64,000 nt of DNA from Sulfitobacter sp. DSM 110093 (GTDB lineage Bacteria; Pseudomonadota; Alphaproteobacteria; Rhodobacterales; Rhodobacteraceae): the NCBI RefSeq assembly GCF_022788715.1, contig NZ_CP085167.1, positions 186,001 through 250,000 on the forward strand, written 5' to 3'. Below the pieces are notes generated by a model. It ran no database searches, was not told the DNA's origin, and saw only the letters and a program-made list of their open reading frames with translations. A program made the translations under genes and the position numbers. Within the stretch, counting starts at the first letter, position 1; the number at the start of each line of letters is the position of its first letter. Below, in pieces: positions 45,079-53,300 of this stretch.

Positions 45079-46464
45079 TCAGTCCAAGGGAGAATTTCGG
45101 TCCAAGGGAGGATGCCAACCTTTTAGGCTCGCCCGAAGTGCTGCTTGTTTCTTCTGGAGCGTGAAGCCTGACCCATAGTTTGCTTGAGCCCCTGACCCTA
45201 AGCTGTGTCCAAGAATTGCATCCTGAAGCCGTGAGGAGACATCGGCAGCTCGAAGTGAGTCCTTCATGTTATGGCGTAGTGAGTAGATTCCGTGTTTTCG
45301 GTCCGGCGTGAAGCGTCGAAGTATTCTCATGAGTTGGTTGCTGAAGTTATCATGGCCCCGAGGTTTGGCGAACTTCGGGAACGCCTCACCCGATTCAGTT
45401 TCGCGTGCCTTAATATCTTTCGCTACCTTTAACGCACGACTGCCGGCGAGGGGTACCTTCCTTCTTCGGGCTGAATCCTTAAGGCCCCGGGAAGAATTCG
45501 GCTTAATCTCGATATGAGGGACATCATCTCCTAAGCTGATCTCATCTATGTGAAGACCGAGTATCTCTGCATTCTGTGCCCCGGTATGATGCATCAACGT
45601 CCAAATTTCCAAGAGCGTAGGATGAGGTTGCAAAGCTTCATACATGCTGTCGATGATATCGGTTGGAAGCGGTTCACGAAGGTCACTAGGAGCAGTTGAC
45701 GCTTCAGGGTACTCAAGGTTTCTGAAGCAAGTACACTCGGCAAGATCGTATTCACGGGCGGCAAAATTTATGACCGCTTTGATGTTATTGATCTGCCGTC
45801 GTGCGGAAGCTGGCTTCATCCTCTTGAGCAGCCTGTCTCGGAGGGCTCTTGCGTGGGAACGTTTGATCTTCGTAATCGGTAGATTGGACCCGAAGGCAGC
45901 TAGCGCATGTTCTTCGATGCGTCTGAAGTTGTTCACGTTTTTCCGCTGCTTGAAAGGGTCAGGGTTCATTTTCTCTTTTAGGTATAGGTGAAAGGCGTCG
46001 GTGACAGTGGGTTCGCTTTGAACTGTATCAGCACCAAGCCTGAGGGCGACGACCAACTTGCTGTCTGCTTCTGAAACGCCTTCATAGGCCCCGGTTTCTT
46101 CAATAAGGGGATACTTATTGAGTATCTCTTCTGAATATTCGCGTCTTGCAGTTTTCTCATCCGTGGTAGCACCGGGGCCATGTGGGGTGAGGCCGTTGAG
46201 CCTGAAGAAAGATTTTATGTGCTCATGATGTTCCAGGGGGGTGGCGATCTCCCCTGTTGAGTTCACCAGTGCAATCTGTCGCTCAACATCACGATGATAC
46301 TCACCGTAGGCTAAGGTGGCCTCTCGTTCTGAGATACCCAGCACCTTTGAAAACTCTGCCTTACCCAGTGCCCTGTGAAGTGACTTGGGGACTCTTCGCC
46401 TGTAACGGAAACGCCCGTTCTCATCGAGTTTAACGTATTTAAGCTTTAGCGCTGGGCGGGCCAT
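45079..46464 (-). CDS. Tyrosine recombinase / integrase of the island
   Basis: A 461-aa integrase. The N-terminal segment KYVKLDENGRFRYRRRVPKS is the DUF6538-like opening of many alphaproteobacterial integrases. A core-binding domain spans about 150-250 and the catalytic domain about 265-440. Catalytic positions: K336 in the beta-hairpin, R397 and H398 in IYSLRHNMKD, H420 in ILGHS, and the nucleophile Y430 in ANYGSG. The first catalytic Arg is replaced by Gln (Q297 in HHTGAQNAEI) and the first His of the HxxRH box by Tyr (Y394). It lies next to the tRNA-Leu attachment site, with tandem repeats in its upstream region, and is probably co-transcribed with the polymerase-like gene. Confidence 0.9.
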   Translation of the reverse strand: MARPALKLKYVKLDENGRFRYRRRVPKSLHRALGKAEFSKVLGISEREATLAYGEYHRDVERQIALVNSTGEIATPLEHHEHIKSFFRLNGLTPHGPGATTDEKTARREYSEEILNKYPLIEETGAYEGVSEADSKLVVALRLGADTVQSEPTVTDAFHLYLKEKMNPDPFKQRKNVNNFRRIEEHALAAFGSNLPITKIKRSHARALRDRLLKRMKPASARRQINNIKAVINFAAREYDLAECTCFRNLEYPEASTAPSDLREPLPTDIIDSMYEALQPHPTLLEIWTLMHHTGAQNAEILGLHIDEISLGDDVPHIEIKPNSSRGLKDSARRRKVPLAGSRALKVAKDIKARETESGEAFPKFAKPRGHDNFSNQLMRILRRFTPDRKHGIYSLRHNMKDSLRAADVSSRLQDAILGHSLGSGAQANYGSGFTLQKKQAALRASLKGWHPPLDRNSPLD

Positions 46465-46479
46465 AGATGTGTACCTAAC

Positions 46480-46501
46480 GTGGACCTGAAAGTGGACCTA
46501 T
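46480..46501 (+). repeat. Right copy of the island-end repeat GTGGACC-N5-GTGGACCTAT
   Basis: Two GTGGACC heptamers 12 bp apart, followed by TAT, immediately upstream of the integrase start and 56 bp inside the tRNA junction. It matches 35567-35588. In this position it could serve both recombination and integrase autoregulation. Confidence 0.65.
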
Positions 46502-46556
46502 GTAGGGTAACAAACCTGATAAGGTGAATAAACCCAAAGCCTTAGCTGAGTTTATA

Positions 46557-46573
46557 TGGTGCCCAGGAGAGGA
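46557..46573. other. Right attachment site inside tRNA-Leu
   Basis: TGGTGCCCAGGAGAGGA, the 3' end of the tRNA gene, identical to 35491-35507. Confidence 0.9.
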
Positions 46574-46642
46574 CTCGAACCTCCACACCGTTGCCAGTAC
46601 TAGCACCTGAAGCTAGCGCGTCTACCATTCCGCCACCTGGGC
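46557..46642 (-). tRNA. tRNA-Leu (anticodon CAG), island attachment site
   Basis: An 86-nt tRNA with a long variable arm and an encoded CCA. The acceptor pairs GCCCAGG with CCTGGGC. The anticodon loop TTCAGGT sits between CTAGC and GCTAG. The last 17 nt (46557-46573) form the repeat also found at 35491-35507. Integration rebuilt the complete tRNA on this side, so it should remain functional. Confidence 0.96.
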
Positions 46643-46811
46643 ACGTATCGTGTGGGGTGCTCTAAGGCTCGGCTGGGTGACTGTCAATCGCAATTTGGGC
46701 GAAAACCTGAAAATCCTCCGCGATGGCTGCTGTGCATTGGGGTTTGGTCTTGTGACAGGGGCGGCGCGCAGGTACATCCTGTGAAAGAATTTGATCTACA
46801 GGAGCGGCAAA

Positions 46812-47798
46812 ATGTCTAAGCTGGTCACGATTTATGGCGGTTCGGGGTTTGTCGGACGCTATATCGCGTATCGCATGGCCAGAGCTGGCTGGCGGGTGCG
46901 GGTGGCGGTGCGTCATCCCAACGAGGCGCTCTTTGTGCGCACTTATGGTGTGGTCGGCCAAGTCGAGCCGATTTTGTGCAACATCCGCGACGATGGCTCT
47001 GTGCGCGATGCGCTGCGCGGGGCCGATGCGGTAGTGAACTGCGTGGGAATTCTGGTTGAGACCGGCAAAAACGGTTTTGACGCCGTGCAGTCCGAAGGGG
47101 CAGAGCGCATCGCGCGTATGGCCGCGGGTGAGGGCGTTGATCGCTTTGTTCAAGTCTCTGCCATTGGCGCGGATATGGAAGCCGACAGTGACTATGCCCG
47201 CACAAAGGGCGAAGGCGAGGCGGCGGTGCTCAAGCATATGCCCCATGCTGTGATCCTGCGCCCATCAATCATGTTTGGGCCAGAGGATGAGTTCTTTAAC
47301 CGCTTTGCAGGTATGACCCGCACCGGGCCAATCCTGCCTGTTGCTGGTGCTTCGACCCGCTTTCAGCCTGTCTTTGTCGATGATGTTGCCAAGGCTGCTG
47401 AAAAGGCGCTTGAGGGGCAAGTCGCATCGGGCATCTATGAATTGGGCGGGCCGGACGTGGATACGTTCCGTGGCTTGATGCAGCGGATGCTCGAAGTGAT
47501 CCACCGTCGACGCTTGGTGCTGAACATGCCGTGGTTCGTCGCCAAGATGGTGGCCTTTGGTTTCGACATGCTGCAATCGGTCACCTTTGGGCTGTTTACC
47601 AATAAGATGTTGACGCGCGATCAGGTCAAAAACCTGCGCAATGATAACGTCGTGGCCGAGGATGCGCGCGGCTTTACCGAGCTTGGCATCACCCCGATGG
47701 CGATGGATGCGGTGCTGCCTGACTATCTGTGGCGCTTCCGGCCCTCAGGGCAATATGACGCAATCAAAGCTTCGGCGCGTAATCTGCGGCAGGGATAA
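46812..47798 (+). CDS. NDUFA9-like NAD(P)-binding protein (complex I-associated SDR family)
   Basis: A 328-aa atypical short-chain dehydrogenase. The Rossmann motif is [20 protein letters not shown] and the NDUFA9-like features include [20 protein letters not shown] and [13 protein letters not shown], where the Tyr-x3-Lys is kept. The mitochondrial homolog is an accessory subunit of complex I; in alphaproteobacteria the family is common but its role is less certain. The start is the ATG at 46812 ([10 protein letters not shown]). It overlaps the uppP start by one base (TAATG), so the two genes are coupled. Confidence 0.88.
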   Translation: MSKLVTIYGGSGFVGRYIAYRMARAGWRVRVAVRHPNEALFVRTYGVVGQVEPILCNIRDDGSVRDALRGADAVVNCVGILVETGKNGFDAVQSEGAERIARMAAGEGVDRFVQVSAIGADMEADSDYARTKGEGEAAVLKHMPHAVILRPSIMFGPEDEFFNRFAGMTRTGPILPVAGASTRFQPVFVDDVAKAAEKALEGQVASGIYELGGPDVDTFRGLMQRMLEVIHRRRLVLNMPWFVAKMVAFGFDMLQSVTFGLFTNKMLTRDQVKNLRNDNVVAEDARGFTELGITPMAMDAVLPDYLWRFRPSGQYDAIKASARNLRQG

Positions 47799-48604
47799 TG
47801 GAAAACTCGACTACTCTGATCGCCGCCTTTCTGGGTTTGCTAGAGGGGCTGACAGAGTTCATCCCCGTATCTTCGACTGGGCATCTTTTGTTGGCCGGGC
47901 ATTTCTTGGGTTTCCACAGCGCCGGGCGGTCCTTTGAGGTTGTCATTCAACTGGGCGCGGTTCTGGCGATCCTAACGGTGTACTCAGCACGGCTTTGGGC
48001 CGTGTTTTCGGCGGCACCGCATGATCCGCAAGCGCGGCGCTTTGTGTGGTCCGTTCTTTTGGCCTTTCTGCCTGCGGTCGTGATTGGCGTCATGGCGCAT
48101 GAGTTTATCAAAACGGTCCTTTTTGAAACGCCGCTGCTGATTGCCATCATGCTGGTGCTGGGCGGGGTGGTCCTTTTGGTTGTTGACCGTATTGCGCCCG
48201 CGCCGACCTATTCTGACGCGACAAAATTTCCGCTTTCGATGGCCTTTAAAATTGGGGTGATCCAATGCCTCGCTATGATCCCCGGCACGTCACGCTCGGG
48301 CGCGACGATCGTCGGGGCGTTGTTGCTGGGGTCGAGCAAGCGCGCGGCGGCGGAATTTTCGTTCTTCTTGTCGATGCCGACCATGGCGGGTGCCTTTGCC
48401 TATGACATCTATAAGAACCGCGATGTGCTGGATGCCTCGGCCATGGGTGAGATCGCAGTTGGTTTTGCGATGGCTTTCATCTCTGCCGTGATCGTGGTGC
48501 GTTGGGTGCTCGATTACGTGAGCCGCTATGGCTACGCGCTGTTCGGTTGGTGGCGAATCTTTGTGGGCGTGATCGCGATTATTGCGCTCTACACGGGTTT
48601 ATAA
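47798..48604 (+). CDS. uppP: Undecaprenyl-diphosphate phosphatase (BacA family)
   Basis: A 268-aa inner-membrane enzyme that dephosphorylates undecaprenyl-PP so that the lipid carrier can be reused for peptidoglycan. Both signature motifs are present: [20 protein letters not shown] near the N-terminus and [12 protein letters not shown] in the middle. The length and about eight helices are normal. Overexpression of this family gives bacitracin resistance. It is translationally coupled to the upstream gene. Confidence 0.96.
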   Translation: MENSTTLIAAFLGLLEGLTEFIPVSSTGHLLLAGHFLGFHSAGRSFEVVIQLGAVLAILTVYSARLWAVFSAAPHDPQARRFVWSVLLAFLPAVVIGVMAHEFIKTVLFETPLLIAIMLVLGGVVLLVVDRIAPAPTYSDATKFPLSMAFKIGVIQCLAMIPGTSRSGATIVGALLLGSSKRAAAEFSFFLSMPTMAGAFAYDIYKNRDVLDASAMGEIAVGFAMAFISAVIVVRWVLDYVSRYGYALFGWWRIFVGVIAIIALYTGL

Positions 48605-48764
48605 GCATATAGGTCCGAATCGGACTTTAATTTATGCATAAAAATGATGTCCGGGCGGTTCATTTGGCCGGAAAGAGGTAAATAGGTCAGCACTGCTGTC
48701 TTTTATTTACTTTTGCGCTCTTGTATTTGGGCCTTCTGACGGAATTTGTCGAAGGAACGGGTAT

Positions 48765-50198
48765 ATGGCGAAGCAGGTTATGCTGAAATTTACGGATGTG
48801 GCGCGGGACATGCCTGAGAAGCGTCCGCCCAACCTGCGCCGAACAGATTTCGACGAGATCTATGCCGAATACGCTGACCGCAAAGCCGCCGAGCAATCAA
48901 GCCGGTGCAGCCAGTGCGGTGTGCCTTATTGCCAGACCCATTGCCCGCTGCATAACAACATCCCCGACTGGCTGCGCCTCACCGCCGAAGGCCGGTTGGA
49001 AGAAGCCTATGAGATCAGTCAGGCGACAAACACCTTCCCCGAGATCTGTGGCCGTATCTGTCCCCAAGACCGTCTGTGCGAAGGCAACTGTGTGATTGAG
49101 CAATCAGGCCACGGCACCGTGACCATCGGCTCGATCGAGAAATACATCACTGACACCGCTTGGGAGAAAGGCTGGGTCAAACCCGCCGCCCCGCGTGAGG
49201 AACGTCAGGAAAGTGTCGGCATCATCGGGGCTGGCCCCGGTGGTTTGGCCGCAGCTGATATGCTGCGCCGTGCCGGTGTGCAGGTTACGATCTATGACCG
49301 CTATGACCGCGCGGGCGGGTTGCTGACCTACGGTATCCCCGGCTTCAAGCTTGAAAAAGATGTGGTAGAGCGCCGCAATGCGCAACTGGTCGATGGCGGT
49401 GTGACCTTTGAATTGAACTGCGACGTAGGCCGCGACATCAGCTTTGGCGCGATCCGTGGCAAACATGATGCAGTGATCATCGCCACAGGCGTCTACAAAA
49501 CCCGCGAGATTGAAGCCCCCGGCGTGGGTGGCTTTGGCGTAGAGCGAGCGATTGATTTTCTGACCGCTTCCAACCGCAAAAGCTTTGGCGACACGGTTGA
49601 AGAATTCGAGAATGGACGCCTGAATGCCGCTGGCAAAAAGGTTGTCGTGATCGGCGGCGGCGACACGGCGATGGACTGCGTGCGGACCTCAATCCGGCAG
49701 GGCGCGGAAAGCGTGAAATGCCTTTACCGTCGTGACCGGGCCAATATGCCGGGCAGCCAGCGCGAAGTGCAGAACGCCGAGGAAGAAGGCGTGATTTTCG
49801 AATGGCTTAGCGCGCCAAAAGGCTTTGTCGGTGATCCGGTGACCGGGGTCATGGTGCAAAAAATGCGACTTGGTGCGCCCGATGTGACGGGTCGTCAGGC
49901 ACCCGAAGTCATCGAAGGGGCCGACTACGTCGAAGACGCCGATCTGGTGATCATGGCTCTGGGCTTTGAGCCCGAAGACCTGCCGGTGCTGTGGGATGAG
50001 CCGGACCTGCCGGTCAACCGCTGGGGGACAATCAAGGCGGATTACGTCACCGGGGCCACCGCGCTGGAAGGCGTTTATGCCGTGGGTGACATTGTGCGCG
50101 GCGCAAGCTTGGTGGTGTGGGCGATCAAAGACGGTCGCGATTGCGCCGAAGCGATCCTGAATGATTTCAATGGGGTGCAGCGCATCGCCGCAGAATAA
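48765..50198 (+). CDS. gltD: Glutamate synthase (NADPH) small subunit
   Basis: A 477-aa flavoprotein that passes electrons from NADPH to GltB. The N-terminal [4Fe-4S]-binding region has Cys residues in SRCSQCGVPYCQTHCPLHN and EICGRICPQDRLCEGNCV. The FAD site is VGIIGAGPGGLAAADMLRRA and the NADPH site is KVVVIGGGDTAMDCVRTSIR. It precedes gltB, with a small ORF between them. The 160-bp region upstream carries a palindrome, GTCCGAATCGGAC (48613-48625). Confidence 0.96.
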   Translation: MAKQVMLKFTDVARDMPEKRPPNLRRTDFDEIYAEYADRKAAEQSSRCSQCGVPYCQTHCPLHNNIPDWLRLTAEGRLEEAYEISQATNTFPEICGRICPQDRLCEGNCVIEQSGHGTVTIGSIEKYITDTAWEKGWVKPAAPREERQESVGIIGAGPGGLAAADMLRRAGVQVTIYDRYDRAGGLLTYGIPGFKLEKDVVERRNAQLVDGGVTFELNCDVGRDISFGAIRGKHDAVIIATGVYKTREIEAPGVGGFGVERAIDFLTASNRKSFGDTVEEFENGRLNAAGKKVVVIGGGDTAMDCVRTSIRQGAESVKCLYRRDRANMPGSQREVQNAEEEGVIFEWLSAPKGFVGDPVTGVMVQKMRLGAPDVTGRQAPEVIEGADYVEDADLVIMALGFEPEDLPVLWDEPDLPVNRWGTIKADYVTGATALEGVYAVGDIVRGASLVVWAIKDGRDCAEAILNDFNGVQRIAAE

Positions 50199-50343
50199 GC
50201 GACGGCGCGGGCTGCTGCCCAAACCCGAGATTTACATAGATGCGAAACCCGCAGGTCATGACTTTGCCGGGACGCAAGAAACCAAAACCAAGGCCGAAGT
50301 CACAGCAAGATTTGCGGCATTTGTGGAAGGAACCAAGCCATGA
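50170..50343 (+). CDS. Small hypothetical protein between gltD and gltB
   Basis: A 57-aa reading frame that begins inside the gltD 3' end and finishes exactly with an ATGA overlap on the gltB start. The body (GLLPKPEIYIDAKPAG, then TKAEVTARFAAFVEGTKP) looks like real protein rather than noise, with codon use like the flanking genes. The start is uncertain (ATG at 50161 or 50170). No known family is recognised. The tight coupling suggests either a conserved small partner of glutamate synthase or a translational coupler for gltB. Confidence 0.45.
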   Translation: MGCSASPQNKRRRGLLPKPEIYIDAKPAGHDFAGTQETKTKAEVTARFAAFVEGTKP

Positions 50344-53300
50344 CCAAATATGATGACGCCTGGGTAGCCCGCGAAGAAGCCAAACGCGCGATGATGGCCG
50401 AAAAGGGTATGTATAGCTTCGAAGAGGAACATTCCTCTTGCGGTGTTGGACTGGTGGTTAACATCAACGGCGAAAAGACCCGCGAAGTTGTCTCGAACGG
50501 GATTAACGCGTTAAAGGCGATCTGGCACCGTGGCGCGGTAGATGCTGATGGGATGACCGGCGATGGTGCGGGCATTCACCTGCAGATCCCCGTGCCGTTC
50601 TTTTACGATCAGGTGCGCCGTACCGGCCATACCCCCCGTGAAAATGAGCTGATTGCTGTGGGGCAAGTGTTCCTGCCGCGCACCAACTTTGCCGCACAAG
50701 AGACATGCCGGACCATCGTGGAAACCGAAGTGCTGCGCATGGGCTATTATATCTACGGCTGGCGCCATGTGCCGGTTGATATCTCAGTGCTGGGCGATAA
50801 GGCCAATGCGACACGGCCCGAGATTGAGCAAATCCTGATCTCTAACGCCAAGGGCGTGGATGAAGAGACATTCGAGCGTGAGCTATACGTGATCCGCCGC
50901 CGGATTGAGAAAGCCGCGATCGCCGCGCAGGTGCCACAGATGTATATCGCGTCGATGTCCTGCCGCAGCATCATCTACAAGGGCATGATGCTGGCCGAAC
51001 AGGTGGCCGAATTCTATCCCGACCTGAAAGATGATAAGTTCATCAGCGCCTTTGCGATCTATCACCAGCGCTATTCGACGAACACCTTCCCGCAGTGGTG
51101 GCTGGCGCAGCCCTTCCGCATGTTGGCGCATAACGGCGAAATTAACACGCTGAAAGGCAACACCAACTGGATGAAGAGTCACGAAATCCGCATGGCATCT
51201 TCGACCTTTGGTGACATGGCTGAAGATATCAAACCGATCGTCGCAGCCGGGTCGAGCGACTCTGCTGCCTTGGATTCGGTGTTTGAGGTGTTGGTGCGCG
51301 CAGGCCGCTCAGCGCCGATGGCCAAGACGATGCTGGTGCCCGAGTCGTGGTCCAAACTGGCCGTGGAGCTGCCCCAAGCGTGGCGCGACATGTATTCCTA
51401 CTGCAACTCGGTGATGGAACCATGGGACGGCCCAGCCGCGCTGGCGATGACCGATGGGCGTTGGGTTTGCGCCGGGCTTGACCGGAACGGTCTGCGTCCA
51501 ATGCGCTATGTGGTGACTTCTGATGGTATGCTGATCGCGGGTTCCGAAGCCGGTATGGTGCCGCTGGACGAAGCACGTGTTGTGGCCAAAGGCGCGCTTG
51601 GGCCGGGGCAGATGATTGCCGTCGATATGACTGAGGGCAAGCTGTTCCACGATACTGAAATCAAAGACAAGCTTTCAGGCAACCAGCCCTTTGGCGATTG
51701 GGTTGGCAAGATCCATGAGTTGGATGACGCGCTAAGCGCGGTCACTGAAAAGCCGCTCTTTGAGGGCAATGACCTGCGCCGTCGTCAGGTTGCGGCGGGT
51801 TATACCATCGAAGAGTTGGAGCAGATCCTCGCGCCGATGGCCGAGGACGGTAAAGAGACGCTGGCGTCGATGGGTGATGACACGCCCTCGGCTGTTTTGA
51901 GCGGGCAGTACCGCCCCCTCAGTCACTTCTTCCGCCAGAACTTTAGCCAAGTTACCAACCCGCCGATTGACAGCTTGCGTGAATTCCGGGTGATGAGCCT
52001 TAAGACCCGGTTCGGGAACCTAAAGAACGTGCTGGACGAAGACAGCAGCCAGACCGAGATTCTGGTGCTCGACAGCCCCTTTGTCGGCAACGCTCAGTTC
52101 GAAGAACTGATGTCGCAGTTCAAGGTGCATACCGTCACCATTGATTGTACCTTTGAAGCAGGCAGCAGTAACCTAAGTGCCGGGCTGGCGCGCATTCGGG
52201 CCGAGGCCGAGGATGCAGTGCGCTCTGGCGCGGGGCATCTGGTGCTGACCGATCAGTACAGCGACGCAGACAAAGTCGCGATGCCGATGATCCTTGCCAC
52301 CAGTGCGGTGCACAGCCATTTGGTGCGCAAAGGCTTGCGGACCTTTACGTCGCTGAACGTGCGCTCGGCGGAATGTGTTGATCCGCATTACTTTGCCGTG
52401 TTGGTGGGTTGCGGTGCGACCGTAGTGAACGCCTATCTGGCCGAGGATTCCTTGGCCGACCGGATCGGGCGCGGCCTGCTGGATATGACGTTGACGCAAG
52501 CGGTACAAAAATACCGTGAGGCGATCGACCAAGGCCTGCTCAAGATCATGGCAAAGATGGGGATCAGCGTGATCTCCTCCTACCGTGGTGGTTTGAACTT
52601 TGAAGCCGTAGGCCTGAGCCGCGCCATGTGCGCGGAGTATTTCCCCGGCATGACCAGCCGCATCAGCGGCATCGGCGTGGTAGGCATTCAACGCAAAGCC
52701 GAAGAAGTCCACGCGCGTGGCTGGCAGGGTGATGGCGTCGTCATGCCCATCGGCGGTTTTTACAAGCAGCGCAAAACTGGCGAGAAACATGCGTGGGAAG
52801 CCAGCAGCATGCATATGCTGCAAATGGCCTGTAACCGCGCCTCTTTTCAGATGTGGCAGCAGTATTCGAAGAAGATGCAGAGCAACCCGCCGATCCATCT
52901 GCGCGATCTGCTCGACATCAAGCCGCGCGGCAATCCTGTGCCATTGGAGGAGGTGGAAAGCATCACCTCGATCCGTAAGCGGTTCGTAACGCCGGGCATG
53001 TCGTTGGGCGCGCTGTCGCCCGAAGCGCATAAAACGCTGAACGTGGCGATGAACCGCATCGGTGCGAAGTCTGACAGCGGCGAAGGCGGCGAAGATCCCG
53101 CGCATTTCGTGCCTGAGGCCAATGGTGACAACCCGTCGGCCAAGATCAAACAGGTGGCCTCCGGGCGCTTTGGTGTGACGGCGGAGTATCTGAACCAGTG
53201 CGAAGAACTGGAGATCAAGGTCGCGCAGGGCGCGAAGCCCGGTGAGGGTGGACAGCTTCCGGGGATGAAGGTTACTGATCTGATCGCGCGGCTGCGGCAT

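Larger units (their letters stand above)
35491..46573. mobile_element. Integrative genomic island in tRNA-Leu(CAG) with integrase, polymerase-like and NACHT genes
   Basis: The 17-bp sequence TGGTGCCCAGGAGAGGA occurs at 35491-35507 and again at 46557-46573, where it is the 3' end of the tRNA-Leu gene. The integrase gene lies at the tRNA side, facing inward. Base composition between the repeats is clearly AT-richer than the flanks except in the IS66 insertion. Contents in order: DUF2806-like protein, UPF0149 protein, NACHT NTPase, serine resolvase, IS66 element, polymerase-like protein, tyrosine integrase. There are no phage structural or conjugation genes, so it is neither a complete prophage nor an ICE. 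It may be a satellite-like or self-replicating integrative element. Confidence 0.9.
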
